Assembly (NCBI GenBank): GCA_017635595.1
Contig: JAGBLF010000005.1
Location: 1-36,230 of the forward strand
Direction: 5' to 3'
Source of the DNA: Alphaproteobacteria bacterium
Lineage (GTDB): Bacteria > Pseudomonadota > Alphaproteobacteria > RF32 > CAG-239
Length of the DNA stretch: 36,230 bases
Below, piece after piece: positions 17,719 to 26,529 of this stretch. The position numbers and the translations under genes are program-made. Below the pieces are notes generated by a model. That model was not told the DNA's origin. It saw only the letters and a list, made by a program, of their open reading frames with translations, and did no database searches. How positions within the stretch are numbered: the first letter of the stretch is position 1; each line of letters opens with the position of its first letter.

Positions 17719-20700
17719 TTATTTATATTCGGCCAAATGCTCTAACAAAGCACGCTTTTCATTAACGTTTTCCTGAGCTTTGTTTACCAACATATTGTAG
17801 CGTTCCGGATTAGCCTTATTGACAACCTGGAAGCGGGTTTCGCTTGACATGAAGTCAGCCAAAGGCTTGCTCGGAGCTTTAGAATCCAAAGTAAGCGGAG
17901 CTTTACCTTCTTTAACGTTTTCCGGATTGTAACGATACAACGGCCAGCTGCCGGTCTCAACAGCATCTTTTTGGTGAGACAAACCGTCAGCCATATTCAA
18001 GCCTTGGTTGATACACGGACAGTAAGCGATAATGATAGACGGACCATCATAAGCTTCTGCCTCGTTGAAGGCTTTAATTACCTGCATATCGTTAGCGCCC
18101 ATAGCAACTTGAGCCACATAAACGTTACCGTAAGACATAGCAATCATAGCCAAATCTTTCTTCGGCAATTCTTTACCGGCTGTTGCAAATTTAGCGGAAG
18201 CACCCATCGGGGTAGCCTTAGACTGTTGACCGCCGGTATTAGAGTAAACGCCGGTATCAACAACCAAGATATTGACGTTACGGCCGGAAGCAATAGCGTG
18301 ATCCAAACCGCCGAAGCCGATATCATAAGCCCAACCGTCACCGCCGATAATCCATACGGACTTCTTAATCAGGTAGTCGGCAACTTCATTCAGGTGTTTA
18401 GCTTCTTCGCTGTTAATGTTAGCCAATTTAGCGCGTAAAGCGGCAACATTGTCGCGTTGAGCATCAATTTCAATATCGTTAGATTGCGGATTAGCCAAAA
18501 TCTTGTCGGCAATATCACCCAACTGATCTTTTAAGCCGTTCAGCAAAGATTTAGCCATAGCATTGCCGTGGTCAATAGAGATACGCATACCTAAACCGAA
18601 TTCGGCATTGTCTTCGAACAATGAGTTAGCCCAAGCCGGACCATGACCTTTTTCATCTTTGCAGTACGGGGTTGTCGGCAAGTTACCGGAGTAAATTGAT
18701 GAACAACCTGTTGCATTGGCAACAACCATACGATCACCGAACAATTGCGTAATCAACTTAATGTACGGCGTTTCACCGCAGCCGGCGCAAGCACCGGAGA
18801 ATTCAAACAACGGACGAATAAGTTGCGTTGTCTTCGGCATATTTTTAACAACTTCGGTTCTCTTAACATAAGGTAATGTTTCAAAGAACTTCCAGTTAGC
18901 CTTTTCAACTTCCAAATGGTTTTCAATATGATCCATATTGATAGCGTGTAATTCCGGATTTTCTTTATTCTTAGCCGGACAAGCGGTAACGCATACGCCG
19001 CAGCCTGTACAGTCTTCCGGAGAAATTTGCAGCATGAACTTCTTGCCGGCAAATTCCTTACCTTTATATTCGGCACGCTTTAATGTAGCCGGAGCGTTCT
19101 TCAATTCTTCATCCGAAGCAACCTTCATACGGATAACACCATGCGGGCAAACGATAGAACATTTACCGCATTGAATACAGGTATTCGGATCCCAAACCGG
19201 AACTTCGGTCGCAATACAACGTTTTTCGTATTGGGTTGTTGCTGTCGGCCATGTACCGTCAACAACTTCCTGCAATTCGGACGTGGTAATGCTGTCACCT
19301 TTATCGGCAATCAATTTAGCGGTTAAGCCCTGTACAAATTCAGGAGCTTCAGCCGGAACCGGTGCCAAACGGTGGAATTTGGATGTCACATGATCCGGAT
19401 ATTTAACTTCAAACATATGTTCCAAAGAAGCGTCAACGGCAGCATAGTTCTTTTGAACAACGGCATCACCCTTCTTGGAATATGTCTTTTTAATAGCGGC
19501 TTTAATTTGAGCAATAGCTTCGTCTTTCGGCAAAATGTTCGAAATAGCGAAGAAGCATGTTTGCATAACCGTGTTAATTCTTTGGCCCATACCGGTTGCA
19601 CGTGCAACTTCTACAGCGTTAATTGTGTAGAATTTTAAGTGCTTAGCCAAGATTTGTTCTTGAACTTCTATCGGTAATTGATCCCAAACTTCTTCAGCCT
19701 TAAACGGCGCATTCAATAAGAATGTGGCACCATCTTTGGCAATATGCAAAATGTCAACCTTTTTCATAAATTGGAATTGGTGACAAGCAACAAAGTCTGC
19801 TTTATTAATTAAATAAGCAGATCTGATAGGATTATCCGAGAAGCGTAAGTGAGAAGTTGTCATAGAGCCTGATTTACGGGAGTCGTAAACGAAATAGCCC
19901 TGACCGTACTTACCGGCATCTTCGGCAATAATTTTAATCGAGTTTTTGTTGGCACCGACCGTACCATCGGCACCTAAGCCAAAGAATACGGCACGAACAA
20001 CATCATTCGGTTCAACATCAAAGTTGGCATCATAAGCCAAAGACTTATGCGTTAAATCATCTTCGATACCAACCGTGAAACCGTTAATCGGTTTTGCAGA
20101 AGCTGCATTGTCGAATACAGCTTTAGCCATAGCCGGTGTAAATTCTTTAGAAGACAGACCGTAGCGGCCGCCGTAAATTTTAGGCAAAGCAGCCAACTGA
20201 CCGTTTGAAAACGCTTGAGAAATAGCGGTAACAACATCCAAGTATAACGGTTCACCGAGTGAGCCGGATTCTTTGGTTCTATCCAAAACAGAAACGGTCT
20301 TAGCCGTTTTAGGCAAAGCCTTTAAGAAGGATTCTGTCGGGAACGGACGATATAAATGTACTTTCAAAACGCCGAGTTTGGAACCGTGTGCATTTAAATA
20401 TTCAATAGCTTCTTCAACCGTTTCGGCACCCGAACCCATAACGACAATCACGTTTTCGGCATCGGCAGCACCGGTATAGTCAACAACATGATACTGACGG
20501 CCGGTAATTTTAGCAAACTTATTCATTTCTTCCTGAACAATACCTTCTACTTTTTCATAGTAAGGATTGCAAGCTTCACGACCTTGGAAGAATACATCCG
20601 GATTTTGAGCCGTACCGCGGATAACCGGTGATTCCGGACGCAAAGCATGTTCGGCATTAAATTTGTAGTTAACGCCGTCCATCATAGCGCGCAAGTCATC

Positions 20701-21267
20701 ATCGGACAACAATTTAATCTTTTTAATTTCGTGAGAAGTACGGAAACCGTCAAAGAAGTGCATAAACGGTACGCGTGAACGAAGTGTCGAGGTTTGTGCA
20801 ATAGCAGCCATATCACCGGCTTCTTGAACCGAATTAGAGCAAAGCATTGCAAAACCCGTCTGACGGCAGCTCATGACATCGGAGTGATCACCGTAAATAG
20901 ACAAGGCATGATAAGCAAGCGAACGAGCGGCAACATGCATAACAAACGGCATTAACTCACCGGCAATTTTATACATATTCGGAATCATCAACAGCAAACC
21001 TTGTGAAGCGGTAAACGTTGTTGTCAATGCACCGGCTTGCAATGCACCATGACAAGCACCGGCAGCACCGGCTTCGGATTGCATTTCCTGAACATCAGGC
21101 GAAACGCCCCAAATATTTTTTTGATTAGCGGCAGACCACGCATCAGCCCATTCACCCATCGGAGAAGACGGAGTAATCGGGTAAATAACGCAGACTTCGT
21201 TCAAACGGTGCGCAACCGAAGCACAAGCTTCATTGGCATCCATCATTTTCATTTTAACATCTGACAT
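17719..21267 (-). CDS. nifJ: Pyruvate:ferredoxin (flavodoxin) oxidoreductase
   Basis: This enzyme converts pyruvate and CoA to acetyl-CoA and CO2, passing electrons to ferredoxin or flavodoxin; it is oxygen-sensitive and typical of anaerobes. The single 1182-residue chain has the homodimeric-type domain order: pyrimidine-binding domain (YPITPSSPMGEWAD near residue 30), the GVLKVHLYRPFP region, the gamma domain, two 4Fe-4S motifs (CIQCGKCSIVCPHG, CTGCGVCVTACP), the CAGCGETPY cluster ligands, and the thiamine diphosphate site (GDGWAYDIGFGGLDH ... VDTGVYSNTGGQ). No domain is missing. AAGGA precedes the ATG. The gene stands alone with a promoter, an operator-like palindrome and a terminator. Codon use matches the ribosomal genes, suggesting high expression. 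Confidence 0.98.
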   Translation of the reverse strand: MSDVKMKMMDANEACASVAHRLNEVCVIYPITPSSPMGEWADAWSAANQKNIWGVSPDVQEMQSEAGAAGACHGALQAGALTTTFTASQGLLLMIPNMYKIAGELMPFVMHVAARSLAYHALSIYGDHSDVMSCRQTGFAMLCSNSVQEAGDMAAIAQTSTLRSRVPFMHFFDGFRTSHEIKKIKLLSDDDLRAMMDGVNYKFNAEHALRPESPVIRGTAQNPDVFFQGREACNPYYEKVEGIVQEEMNKFAKITGRQYHVVDYTGAADAENVIVVMGSGAETVEEAIEYLNAHGSKLGVLKVHLYRPFPTESFLKALPKTAKTVSVLDRTKESGSLGEPLYLDVVTAISQAFSNGQLAALPKIYGGRYGLSSKEFTPAMAKAVFDNAASAKPINGFTVGIEDDLTHKSLAYDANFDVEPNDVVRAVFFGLGADGTVGANKNSIKIIAEDAGKYGQGYFVYDSRKSGSMTTSHLRFSDNPIRSAYLINKADFVACHQFQFMKKVDILHIAKDGATFLLNAPFKAEEVWDQLPIEVQEQILAKHLKFYTINAVEVARATGMGQRINTVMQTCFFAISNILPKDEAIAQIKAAIKKTYSKKGDAVVQKNYAAVDASLEHMFEVKYPDHVTSKFHRLAPVPAEAPEFVQGLTAKLIADKGDSITTSELQEVVDGTWPTATTQYEKRCIATEVPVWDPNTCIQCGKCSIVCPHGVIRMKVASDEELKNAPATLKRAEYKGKEFAGKKFMLQISPEDCTGCGVCVTACPAKNKENPELHAINMDHIENHLEVEKANWKFFETLPYVKRTEVVKNMPKTTQLIRPLFEFSGACAGCGETPYIKLITQLFGDRMVVANATGCSSIYSGNLPTTPYCKDEKGHGPAWANSLFEDNAEFGLGMRISIDHGNAMAKSLLNGLKDQLGDIADKILANPQSNDIEIDAQRDNVAALRAKLANINSEEAKHLNEVADYLIKKSVWIIGGDGWAYDIGFGGLDHAIASGRNVNILVVDTGVYSNTGGQQSKATPMGASAKFATAGKELPKKDLAMIAMSYGNVYVAQVAMGANDMQVIKAFNEAEAYDGPSIIIAYCPCINQGLNMADGLSHQKDAVETGSWPLYRYNPENVKEGKAPLTLDSKAPSKPLADFMSSETRFQVVNKANPERYNMLVNKAQENVNEKRALLEHLAEYK

Positions 21268-21341
21268 TTATAATATCCTTATAAGTTGATTATAAAAAAG
21301 TAATAAACTCCGGCTTTATAAGCGCTTGTCCATTACTTAAG

Positions 21342-21398
21342 TTTTTGTAAACAAAAATGTTTATGGCGTTCTTATATCACAACATAATCAAAAATCAA
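21342..21398 (-). promoter_or_regulatory. nifJ promoter with an adjacent perfect palindrome
   Basis: The minus strand has TTGATT (21393-21398), a 16-nt spacer and TATAAG (21371-21376). Just downstream of the predicted start lies TTTTTGT-AA-ACAAAAA (21342-21357), 7-bp arms around 2 bp. The position suits a repressor operator on a central redox gene, but the regulator is unknown and AT-rich DNA yields such dyads by chance. Confidence 0.5.
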
Positions 21399-21441
21399 GC
21401 ACAATTATCAGCTGTGCAGTGAGTTTTTTGTGTTTTAGCAC

Positions 21442-21470
21442 TTGACAAAACTTTGCAACAGATATATAAG
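21442..21470 (+). promoter_or_regulatory. Promoter of the solitary M16-like gene
   Basis: TTGACA (21442-21447), a 17-nt spacer and TATAAG (21465-21470) are present. The leader is about 65 nt, AT-rich, and without an SD; a 12-codon frame (MKSRFYGILFIN) ends about 10 nt before the main ATG. Confidence 0.78.
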
Positions 21471-21544
21471 CTATGGCACAATGAAATTTTTATGAAAAGT
21501 CGTTTTTACGGCATATTATTTATTAACTAAAATCTGTTACGCTT

Positions 21545-22720
21545 ATGTTGAAAAAAGTGTTGGAGAACGGCATTACCTTAGTATGCTGCGAGAGTAATGG
21601 TTCAGGTTTTGAAGTATCTTTGACCATTAAGTCCGGTCACCAGAACGAGCCAAAATTAGGTTTAGCCGCGCTGTACGAGAACATTGTTGCCACACAGGCA
21701 CAAGGCGGTATCTCGGCTGTTTGCGGCGGTAACATTACATCGTTCTTCACCGGTGGTTCTATGAGCGAGCTCAGCAAGAAGCTCAATCTCCTCTGGCATT
21801 TGTGCAGTAACCCTGTTGTCTGCGCAGACACAGTGACGGAATCGATTAATGATATCGTGTTGCACACGGTGGATTTGGCCGGTGTTCCTATGCGTCAAAC
21901 AAAACTGGCTTACAAGCACACCGCTTTCAGCCAGGACAAAGTTGTCTGGAACACCGATGAGTACATCAAGCGTGTATCGTCGCTGATGCCCGACGATGTG
22001 AATGACTATATCAAGACTTGCTATGTCGGCAAGAACCTGATTATCGGTTATTCCGGTCCCGAGAGCAGTTTCGAACGCGTTGAAAAACTGGTTTCTCAGC
22101 TGTTCGGCAAATTGCCTGAAGGTAAGCGCAGTCCCGGTAACAACTTACTCTACACCGGCGGCTATCAGGAAATTCCCGGCAACGGCACCATCCAGATTGC
22201 CATGTTCGGTTGGGATATCTCGCGTTTGAGCAATTTTGCCGAGACCAACGTCCTTATGAGCATGCTCTCTGCCCGTTTGGAACGCGCATTGATGCCGCTC
22301 AAGGCCGCCTCGGAAGTCAAGATTGCCGGCTACTTCGGGTACAGAACGTTGCGCATCTGTGTCAGCTGCATGCAGCGCAGCAACTTCAAGAAAGCTGTCG
22401 ATGTTGTCTGCGAGAATGTTCGCCGCATCACGCATGAAGATGCCAGTGATCGCCGAGTAGAAACCTCTCGTCAGCGCGCCATGACCGAACGCTTGGCCAT
22501 CTCGAACGAGGCCTTGCCTCAGTCAGTTCATGCCGCATGGTTGCAATTGAGACGCGGAATCGATTACGACAATGACCGCTGCATCCGCAACATCTGGCGC
22601 ACAACAGCCGCAGATGTCCGCGACAAAGCTCTCGACATCTTCACCAAGAAGATGACTTGTGTGGTGTACGGCGCCCATGAATCGTACGACGATTTGCTCG
22701 CCAAAATGGATCTGCACTAG
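21545..22720 (+). CDS. M16-like protein lacking the zinc site
   Basis: The 391-residue protein opens LENGITLVCCE ... SLTIKSGHQNEPKLGLAALYEN, which follows the M16 (insulinase/PqqL) N-terminal pattern. The HxxEH zinc site is replaced by A42-L-Y-E45-N46, so it should have no peptidase activity; catalytically dead M16 subunits usually serve as partners or scaffolds. Residues 140-200 (MPDDVNDYIKTCYVGKNLIIGYSG) match the middle linker of the fold, and the C-terminal half looks like a second M16 domain. There is no signal peptide. No active M16 partner is nearby. Like the gene at 12970 it has no SD, prefers AAG/GAG/CGC/CTC codons, and is monocistronic with promoter and terminator. Family call moderate, function unknown. 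Confidence 0.8.
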   Translation: MLKKVLENGITLVCCESNGSGFEVSLTIKSGHQNEPKLGLAALYENIVATQAQGGISAVCGGNITSFFTGGSMSELSKKLNLLWHLCSNPVVCADTVTESINDIVLHTVDLAGVPMRQTKLAYKHTAFSQDKVVWNTDEYIKRVSSLMPDDVNDYIKTCYVGKNLIIGYSGPESSFERVEKLVSQLFGKLPEGKRSPGNNLLYTGGYQEIPGNGTIQIAMFGWDISRLSNFAETNVLMSMLSARLERALMPLKAASEVKIAGYFGYRTLRICVSCMQRSNFKKAVDVVCENVRRITHEDASDRRVETSRQRAMTERLAISNEALPQSVHAAWLQLRRGIDYDNDRCIRNIWRTTAADVRDKALDIFTKKMTCVVYGAHESYDDLLAKMDLH

Positions 22721-22745
22721 CAGGTGGTTTTTAACGGATTAATGA

Positions 22746-22773
22746 TTGACTTTATGAAAGGAGACTGTATACT
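22746..22773 (+). promoter_or_regulatory. Promoter of the metal-exporter gene, embedded in a terminator
   Basis: TTGACT (22746-22751), a 16-nt spacer and TATACT (22768-22773). The -10 lies exactly in the loop of the preceding gene's terminator hairpin. The start would be near 22780, with a short leader to the ATG at 22809. Confidence 0.55.
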
Positions 22774-22794
22774 GCAGTCTCCTTTCGGGTTTTT
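22756..22794 (+). terminator. Terminator of the M16-like gene
   Basis: GAAAGGAGACT (22756-22766) pairs perfectly with AGTCTCCTTTC (22776-22786), loop of 9, then GGG and five T. It is a strong intrinsic terminator 36 nt past the stop. Confidence 0.9.
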
Positions 22795-22808
22795 AAACAG
22801 AGGCTTTT

Positions 22809-23639
22809 ATGGATATTTTAATTGATACAATCATCGACAACTTAAAATTAATTCCGTTTTTGTTTATCACTTATCTTTGTATGGAATATCTGGAACACAA
22901 AACTTCCGATAAAACTCAGGTCCTTATTAAAAAAGCCGGGTTCAGCGGTCCGTTAATCGGCAGTCTGCTCGGCGCTCTGCCGCAATGCGGTTTTTCGGTT
23001 GTCGCTTCTAACTTTTACACGGCGCGCATCATCGGTATGGGAACTTTGATTGCCATATATCTGTCAACATCCGATGAAATGCTGCCGATTTTAATTTCAA
23101 GTGCCGTTTCGCCTTATTTAATTGCCGGTATCATCGGGTACAAAATTTTATGCGGTATTATATTCGGTTATGCCGTTTACGGTGTCGAACGTGCCAAACC
23201 TCGTCCGCTCATTGATATTGAGCGTTTTTGCAAAGAAGAAAATTGTCATTGCGGTCACGGTATTTTAAAACCGGCAGTCAGACACACCATAGAAATCAGC
23301 CTTTTTATATTTATTGTTACTTTGTTTTTTAATATTGCTCTCGCCTACTTTGACATACACAGTTTCAGATTTTTGCAAATTCCGTTGCTCGGCGAACTTA
23401 TCAGCGGTATCATCGGTTTATTGCCGAATTGCTCGGCTTCAGTTATCCTAACCCAGCTGTATTTGGAAGATTATATTAACATCAGCACGCTTTTAAGCGG
23501 AAGTTTGGTTAACGGCGGTGTCGGCTTGCTTGTTTTGTTCCGTGTTAATAAAAATTGGCAGGAAAATCTTAAAATACTGGGCATTCTGTACGGTTGTGGC
23601 ATTTTGGGCGGCTTAATCAGCTGTTTATTTTTCTTGTAG
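22809..23639 (+). CDS. Putative heavy-metal exporter (ArsP_2-like permease)
   Basis: The 276-residue integral membrane protein has about eight hydrophobic segments and two related halves. The first has LLGALPQCGFSVVASNFYTARIIGMGTLIAIYLSTSDE; the second has IIGLLPNCSASVILTQLYL followed by SGSLVNGGVGLLVLFRVNK. The paired LPxC motifs and STSDE match the putative 10TM heavy-metal exporter family (ArsP_2), also annotated as putative manganese transporter. A cytosolic or periplasmic loop CKEENCHCGHG (about residues 140-150) is rich in Cys and His and could bind metal. It is a little short for the family. AGAGG lies 5 nt before the ATG. The substrate is not determined. Confidence 0.82.
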   Translation: MDILIDTIIDNLKLIPFLFITYLCMEYLEHKTSDKTQVLIKKAGFSGPLIGSLLGALPQCGFSVVASNFYTARIIGMGTLIAIYLSTSDEMLPILISSAVSPYLIAGIIGYKILCGIIFGYAVYGVERAKPRPLIDIERFCKEENCHCGHGILKPAVRHTIEISLFIFIVTLFFNIALAYFDIHSFRFLQIPLLGELISGIIGLLPNCSASVILTQLYLEDYINISTLLSGSLVNGGVGLLVLFRVNKNWQENLKILGILYGCGILGGLISCLFFL

Positions 23640-23657
23640 ATGACAAAATATTACCGC

Positions 23658-23685
23658 TTTACATAATTATCATTTTTCTTATAAT
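23658..23685 (+). promoter_or_regulatory. Promoter of the glycosyltransferase gene at 23715
   Basis: TTTACA (23658-23663), a 16-nt spacer and TATAAT (23680-23685), about 30 nt before the start codon. Confidence 0.65.
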
Positions 23686-23714
23686 TTTTTATGTTTTTAT
23701 AAAGGAGTACGGAT

Positions 23715-24806
23715 GTGACAAAGCGTAAAACAAAAAAGGTATCTCAAAATAACACCGTTTCGGAAAAGACTGCCAGCGCGGCAACAAAGCCTTCCGCTAC
23801 TAACAAAAGACTGTCTAAAACACTTTATATTTTATTGCTGTTTCCGTTGTTTCTGGCTTTAATGATCGGCGGTATTCTGCTGAATTACAATCTTATAGTT
23901 AAAAATCCGGAAATTTCGGTTGTGATGCCGGTTTACAATACGGCTAAATATTTGCCGGAAAGTATTTCGGGTGTATTAGATCAAACATTCAAAGATTTTG
24001 AACTGATTATGGTTAATGACGGTTCAACCGACAATTCTCTTGAAATAATGCAGGAATACGCCAAAAAAGATAAGCGCATTAAAGTTGTCAATATGGATAA
24101 AAATTCCGGTGCCGCAGCTGCTCGCAACGAAGGTATTAAATATATCACCGGCGAGTATACATTGTTTGTCGATTCCGATGATTTTATGCTTCCGGTAATG
24201 TTAGAAAAAATGTATAATCAGGCAAAATTATACAATCTTGATATAGTTATGTCTTTAGCTTGGGCCGTCGACGAACCGTCCGGAGATTTATTTCCGATAT
24301 CGATAATTGATAGAAAAGTATCTTTTGCTTACCATTTTTTACAAAAACAACATATCAATTATTTTTCGTATAAACAGTTCCCGAAGATATTTTTCCAATT
24401 AATGCGTAAATATGTTTGGGATAAACTTATCAAAACCTCTGTCATAAAAGACAACAACTTATATTTCGATAATGTCCAAAGCCACAATGATAGTTATTTT
24501 ATCACAATGGCTTTGCTCCATGCCAAACGTATAGGCTATATTACCGACAGAGTGTATTTATATAGGGCTAACCGATCTGGTTCCGTCAGCGGGAAAAATC
24601 CGGATGATATGAAATCTTCGTATGACACATTTATCAAAATCAGACAGAGCTTGCAAGATATGGGAATTTATAATGAGTTATACGAATCATTTATGAAGTG
24701 GGTTGGTAGTTTTATTCCGCCTGAAGATTGGCCTTTACAAACTCAAGAGGATTATATTTATCGCCAAAAGCTTATTGAACTGAGATATAATTCGGATGAT
24801 ATTTAA
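23715..24806 (+). CDS. Membrane-anchored family 2 glycosyltransferase
   Basis: The 363-residue protein has a basic, Ser/Thr-rich N-terminus, one membrane helix (about residues 38-60), then a GT-A glycosyltransferase domain: ISVVMPVYNTAKYLPESI, FELIMVNDGSTDNS, NSGAAAARNEGI and the metal-binding LFVDSDDF. The C-terminal part resembles those of polysaccharide or LPS glycosyltransferases. It starts at GTG with AAGGAG 7 nt upstream; the overlapping ATG one base earlier in another frame is followed at once by TGA, so GTG is the only sensible start. An N-terminal anchor is unusual for this family, which more often has it at the C-terminus or not at all. Acceptor and sugar are unknown; an envelope role is inferred. 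Confidence 0.9.
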   Translation: MTKRKTKKVSQNNTVSEKTASAATKPSATNKRLSKTLYILLLFPLFLALMIGGILLNYNLIVKNPEISVVMPVYNTAKYLPESISGVLDQTFKDFELIMVNDGSTDNSLEIMQEYAKKDKRIKVVNMDKNSGAAAARNEGIKYITGEYTLFVDSDDFMLPVMLEKMYNQAKLYNLDIVMSLAWAVDEPSGDLFPISIIDRKVSFAYHFLQKQHINYFSYKQFPKIFFQLMRKYVWDKLIKTSVIKDNNLYFDNVQSHNDSYFITMALLHAKRIGYITDRVYLYRANRSGSVSGKNPDDMKSSYDTFIKIRQSLQDMGIYNELYESFMKWVGSFIPPEDWPLQTQEDYIYRQKLIELRYNSDDI

Positions 24807-24846
24807 GCCGACTGATTTCCGAAATAATATAAAACTGAAAAAAACT

Positions 24847-24871
24847 TGATATAAAACCAAACCTTATATCA
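24847..24871. terminator. Shared terminator between convergent genes
   Basis: TGATATAA (24847-24854) pairs with TTATATCA (24864-24871), loop of 9. A run of A before it and TTTTTT a few bases after it let it act for the plus-strand glycosyltransferase and, overlapping its stop codon, for the minus-strand gene. Confidence 0.7.
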
Positions 24872-26521
24872 TCGGCCTTTTTTCAACTTTTTTTCAACAT
24901 AGCGGCTGACCGTTTGCAAAGGATATTCCTTCAGTGTTCGATTTTCTCCGCGTTTAAGCCTGATAAATTCATAATCCTTAAAAAGATTATTACCGTGTAC
25001 GAAAAATTCATCATCGGTAAAGTTAGGATTATTGACCGAATACCCTAAAAAGCGAGCAATAATTTTTGATATTTCATTATGCGAAATATATTTAAAATCA
25101 ATATTTTTCAATTGTGGCGATCCAACCAGAATAAAAGGCACCGCATACACTTCCGCGGCTAATTTGTTATGTCCGTATTTTCCATCGGGTATCCCCAACA
25201 TCTCACCATGATCGGAAGTGAAAACAAATTGAGCATTTGGAATTTTTTGCGACTTTATATGCCTAATTATTTGCGCCAATACAGCATCTATATATAAAAC
25301 AGCATTATCATAAGCGGCATTTTCTTCGGCATATCGACTGTCATCTTGAGGCTTAAACACATTAAACTCCGGATGATGTTCATAACACTTTTCATATGGT
25401 GAATGTGTACTGCGAAAATTTAAAACCACAAAATGTTTGCCTTTTTTCAAATCTATTTGTTTAAACAAATCAAACAGGTAATCTTCTTTAAGTGCTCCGA
25501 ACTTACGCCGGTTACTTTCGTAAGTTGCCATATTATCAATATACGGCACGCCGATTAAATTCGTTTGTTTCATATCGTAAGCCGAATAGAAATATGTTGT
25601 ATAACCATTTTCTTTAGCCAACTTAAATAAATTCGTCGTATACGATGTTAGTTTTCGGATATTCCCCGGTTCTTTGACCATATTAAAGAACAACGGTAAA
25701 GAAGCATGCGTTGCTACGCCGGCAGAAACAGCCGTTGCCGCAATAAAATCATCATTTTGAGCCAAAGCATCCAGTTGCGGCGTGGTCGGATTTGCCTCGG
25801 GATTCAACAAGTGCATTTTCGCCGCGCTGGTACTCTCCCCCATAACAAGAACGACCAAATCCGAACTTTCGGGTAATTTTTCAACAGTATAAGACTTATA
25901 AAAATCAGGCGGAACAATATCTTCCAAACTCTTATGATCAAAACCTCGTACCAGGTAAAAAGAAAAAGAATTTATCGAATTATGCATCGAGTATCGTGTT
26001 TCAGGCGGCAAAAAGTGATGCAGACCGCGTCGAGTGGCACGCTCGGGTTTCACACCTAAAAAAATAACCACAGCAATCAACCCTATGTATGAAACATACA
26101 GCCTTTTACGCCACATAATGCGCATTATAATCATGGCTAAAAACGGACAAATGGCGGCAAACGGAACAAACCAAAAATCATCCAGATCCGATATTGAAGC
26201 ATTATACACATCGCTAAACTCGTCGAAAACTTTACCGATATCCAACGGATTAATCGGTCGTGAAAAATACGCTATATGCCCGAGTTGAATCAGTTGCATC
26301 CCCATAAACAGGACACAAATCAATATATATACATAAAGATTTGTCATCGACATAAAAAAACCAAACACGGTTATAACAAAGATAAACAATACATCTGTCA
26401 GATAATGAATATTCGGCAAAAATGCTTGATAGAGATAATCCGGCAACAACACCATAAAGGCGAACGCCACCCCCATAACGGCATTATATTTAATTTTTTT
26501 TAAGTTTTCGATAACTTGCAT
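24869..26521 (-). CDS. Phosphoethanolamine-transferase-like membrane enzyme
   Basis: The 550-residue protein has five N-terminal membrane helices (to about residue 160) and a large periplasmic alkaline-phosphatase-fold domain. Visible motifs are LVVLVMGESTSAAKMHL (nucleophile Ser/Thr in GEST), PTTPQLDAL, LNFRSTHSPYE and FTSDHGEMLG...YGHN, which supply metal and phosphate ligands. This is the layout of EptA/EptB/CptA enzymes that add phosphoethanolamine to lipid A or core sugars, lowering negative charge against cationic peptides. The exact acceptor cannot be told. AGGA precedes the ATG. It lies 8 nt downstream of the endonuclease gene and is likely co-transcribed with it. Confidence 0.92.
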   Translation of the reverse strand: MQVIENLKKIKYNAVMGVAFAFMVLLPDYLYQAFLPNIHYLTDVLFIFVITVFGFFMSMTNLYVYILICVLFMGMQLIQLGHIAYFSRPINPLDIGKVFDEFSDVYNASISDLDDFWFVPFAAICPFLAMIIMRIMWRKRLYVSYIGLIAVVIFLGVKPERATRRGLHHFLPPETRYSMHNSINSFSFYLVRGFDHKSLEDIVPPDFYKSYTVEKLPESSDLVVLVMGESTSAAKMHLLNPEANPTTPQLDALAQNDDFIAATAVSAGVATHASLPLFFNMVKEPGNIRKLTSYTTNLFKLAKENGYTTYFYSAYDMKQTNLIGVPYIDNMATYESNRRKFGALKEDYLFDLFKQIDLKKGKHFVVLNFRSTHSPYEKCYEHHPEFNVFKPQDDSRYAEENAAYDNAVLYIDAVLAQIIRHIKSQKIPNAQFVFTSDHGEMLGIPDGKYGHNKLAAEVYAVPFILVGSPQLKNIDFKYISHNEISKIIARFLGYSVNNPNFTDDEFFVHGNNLFKDYEFIRLKRGENRTLKEYPLQTVSRYVEKKLKKGR

Positions 26522-26529
26522 ATATTTTC

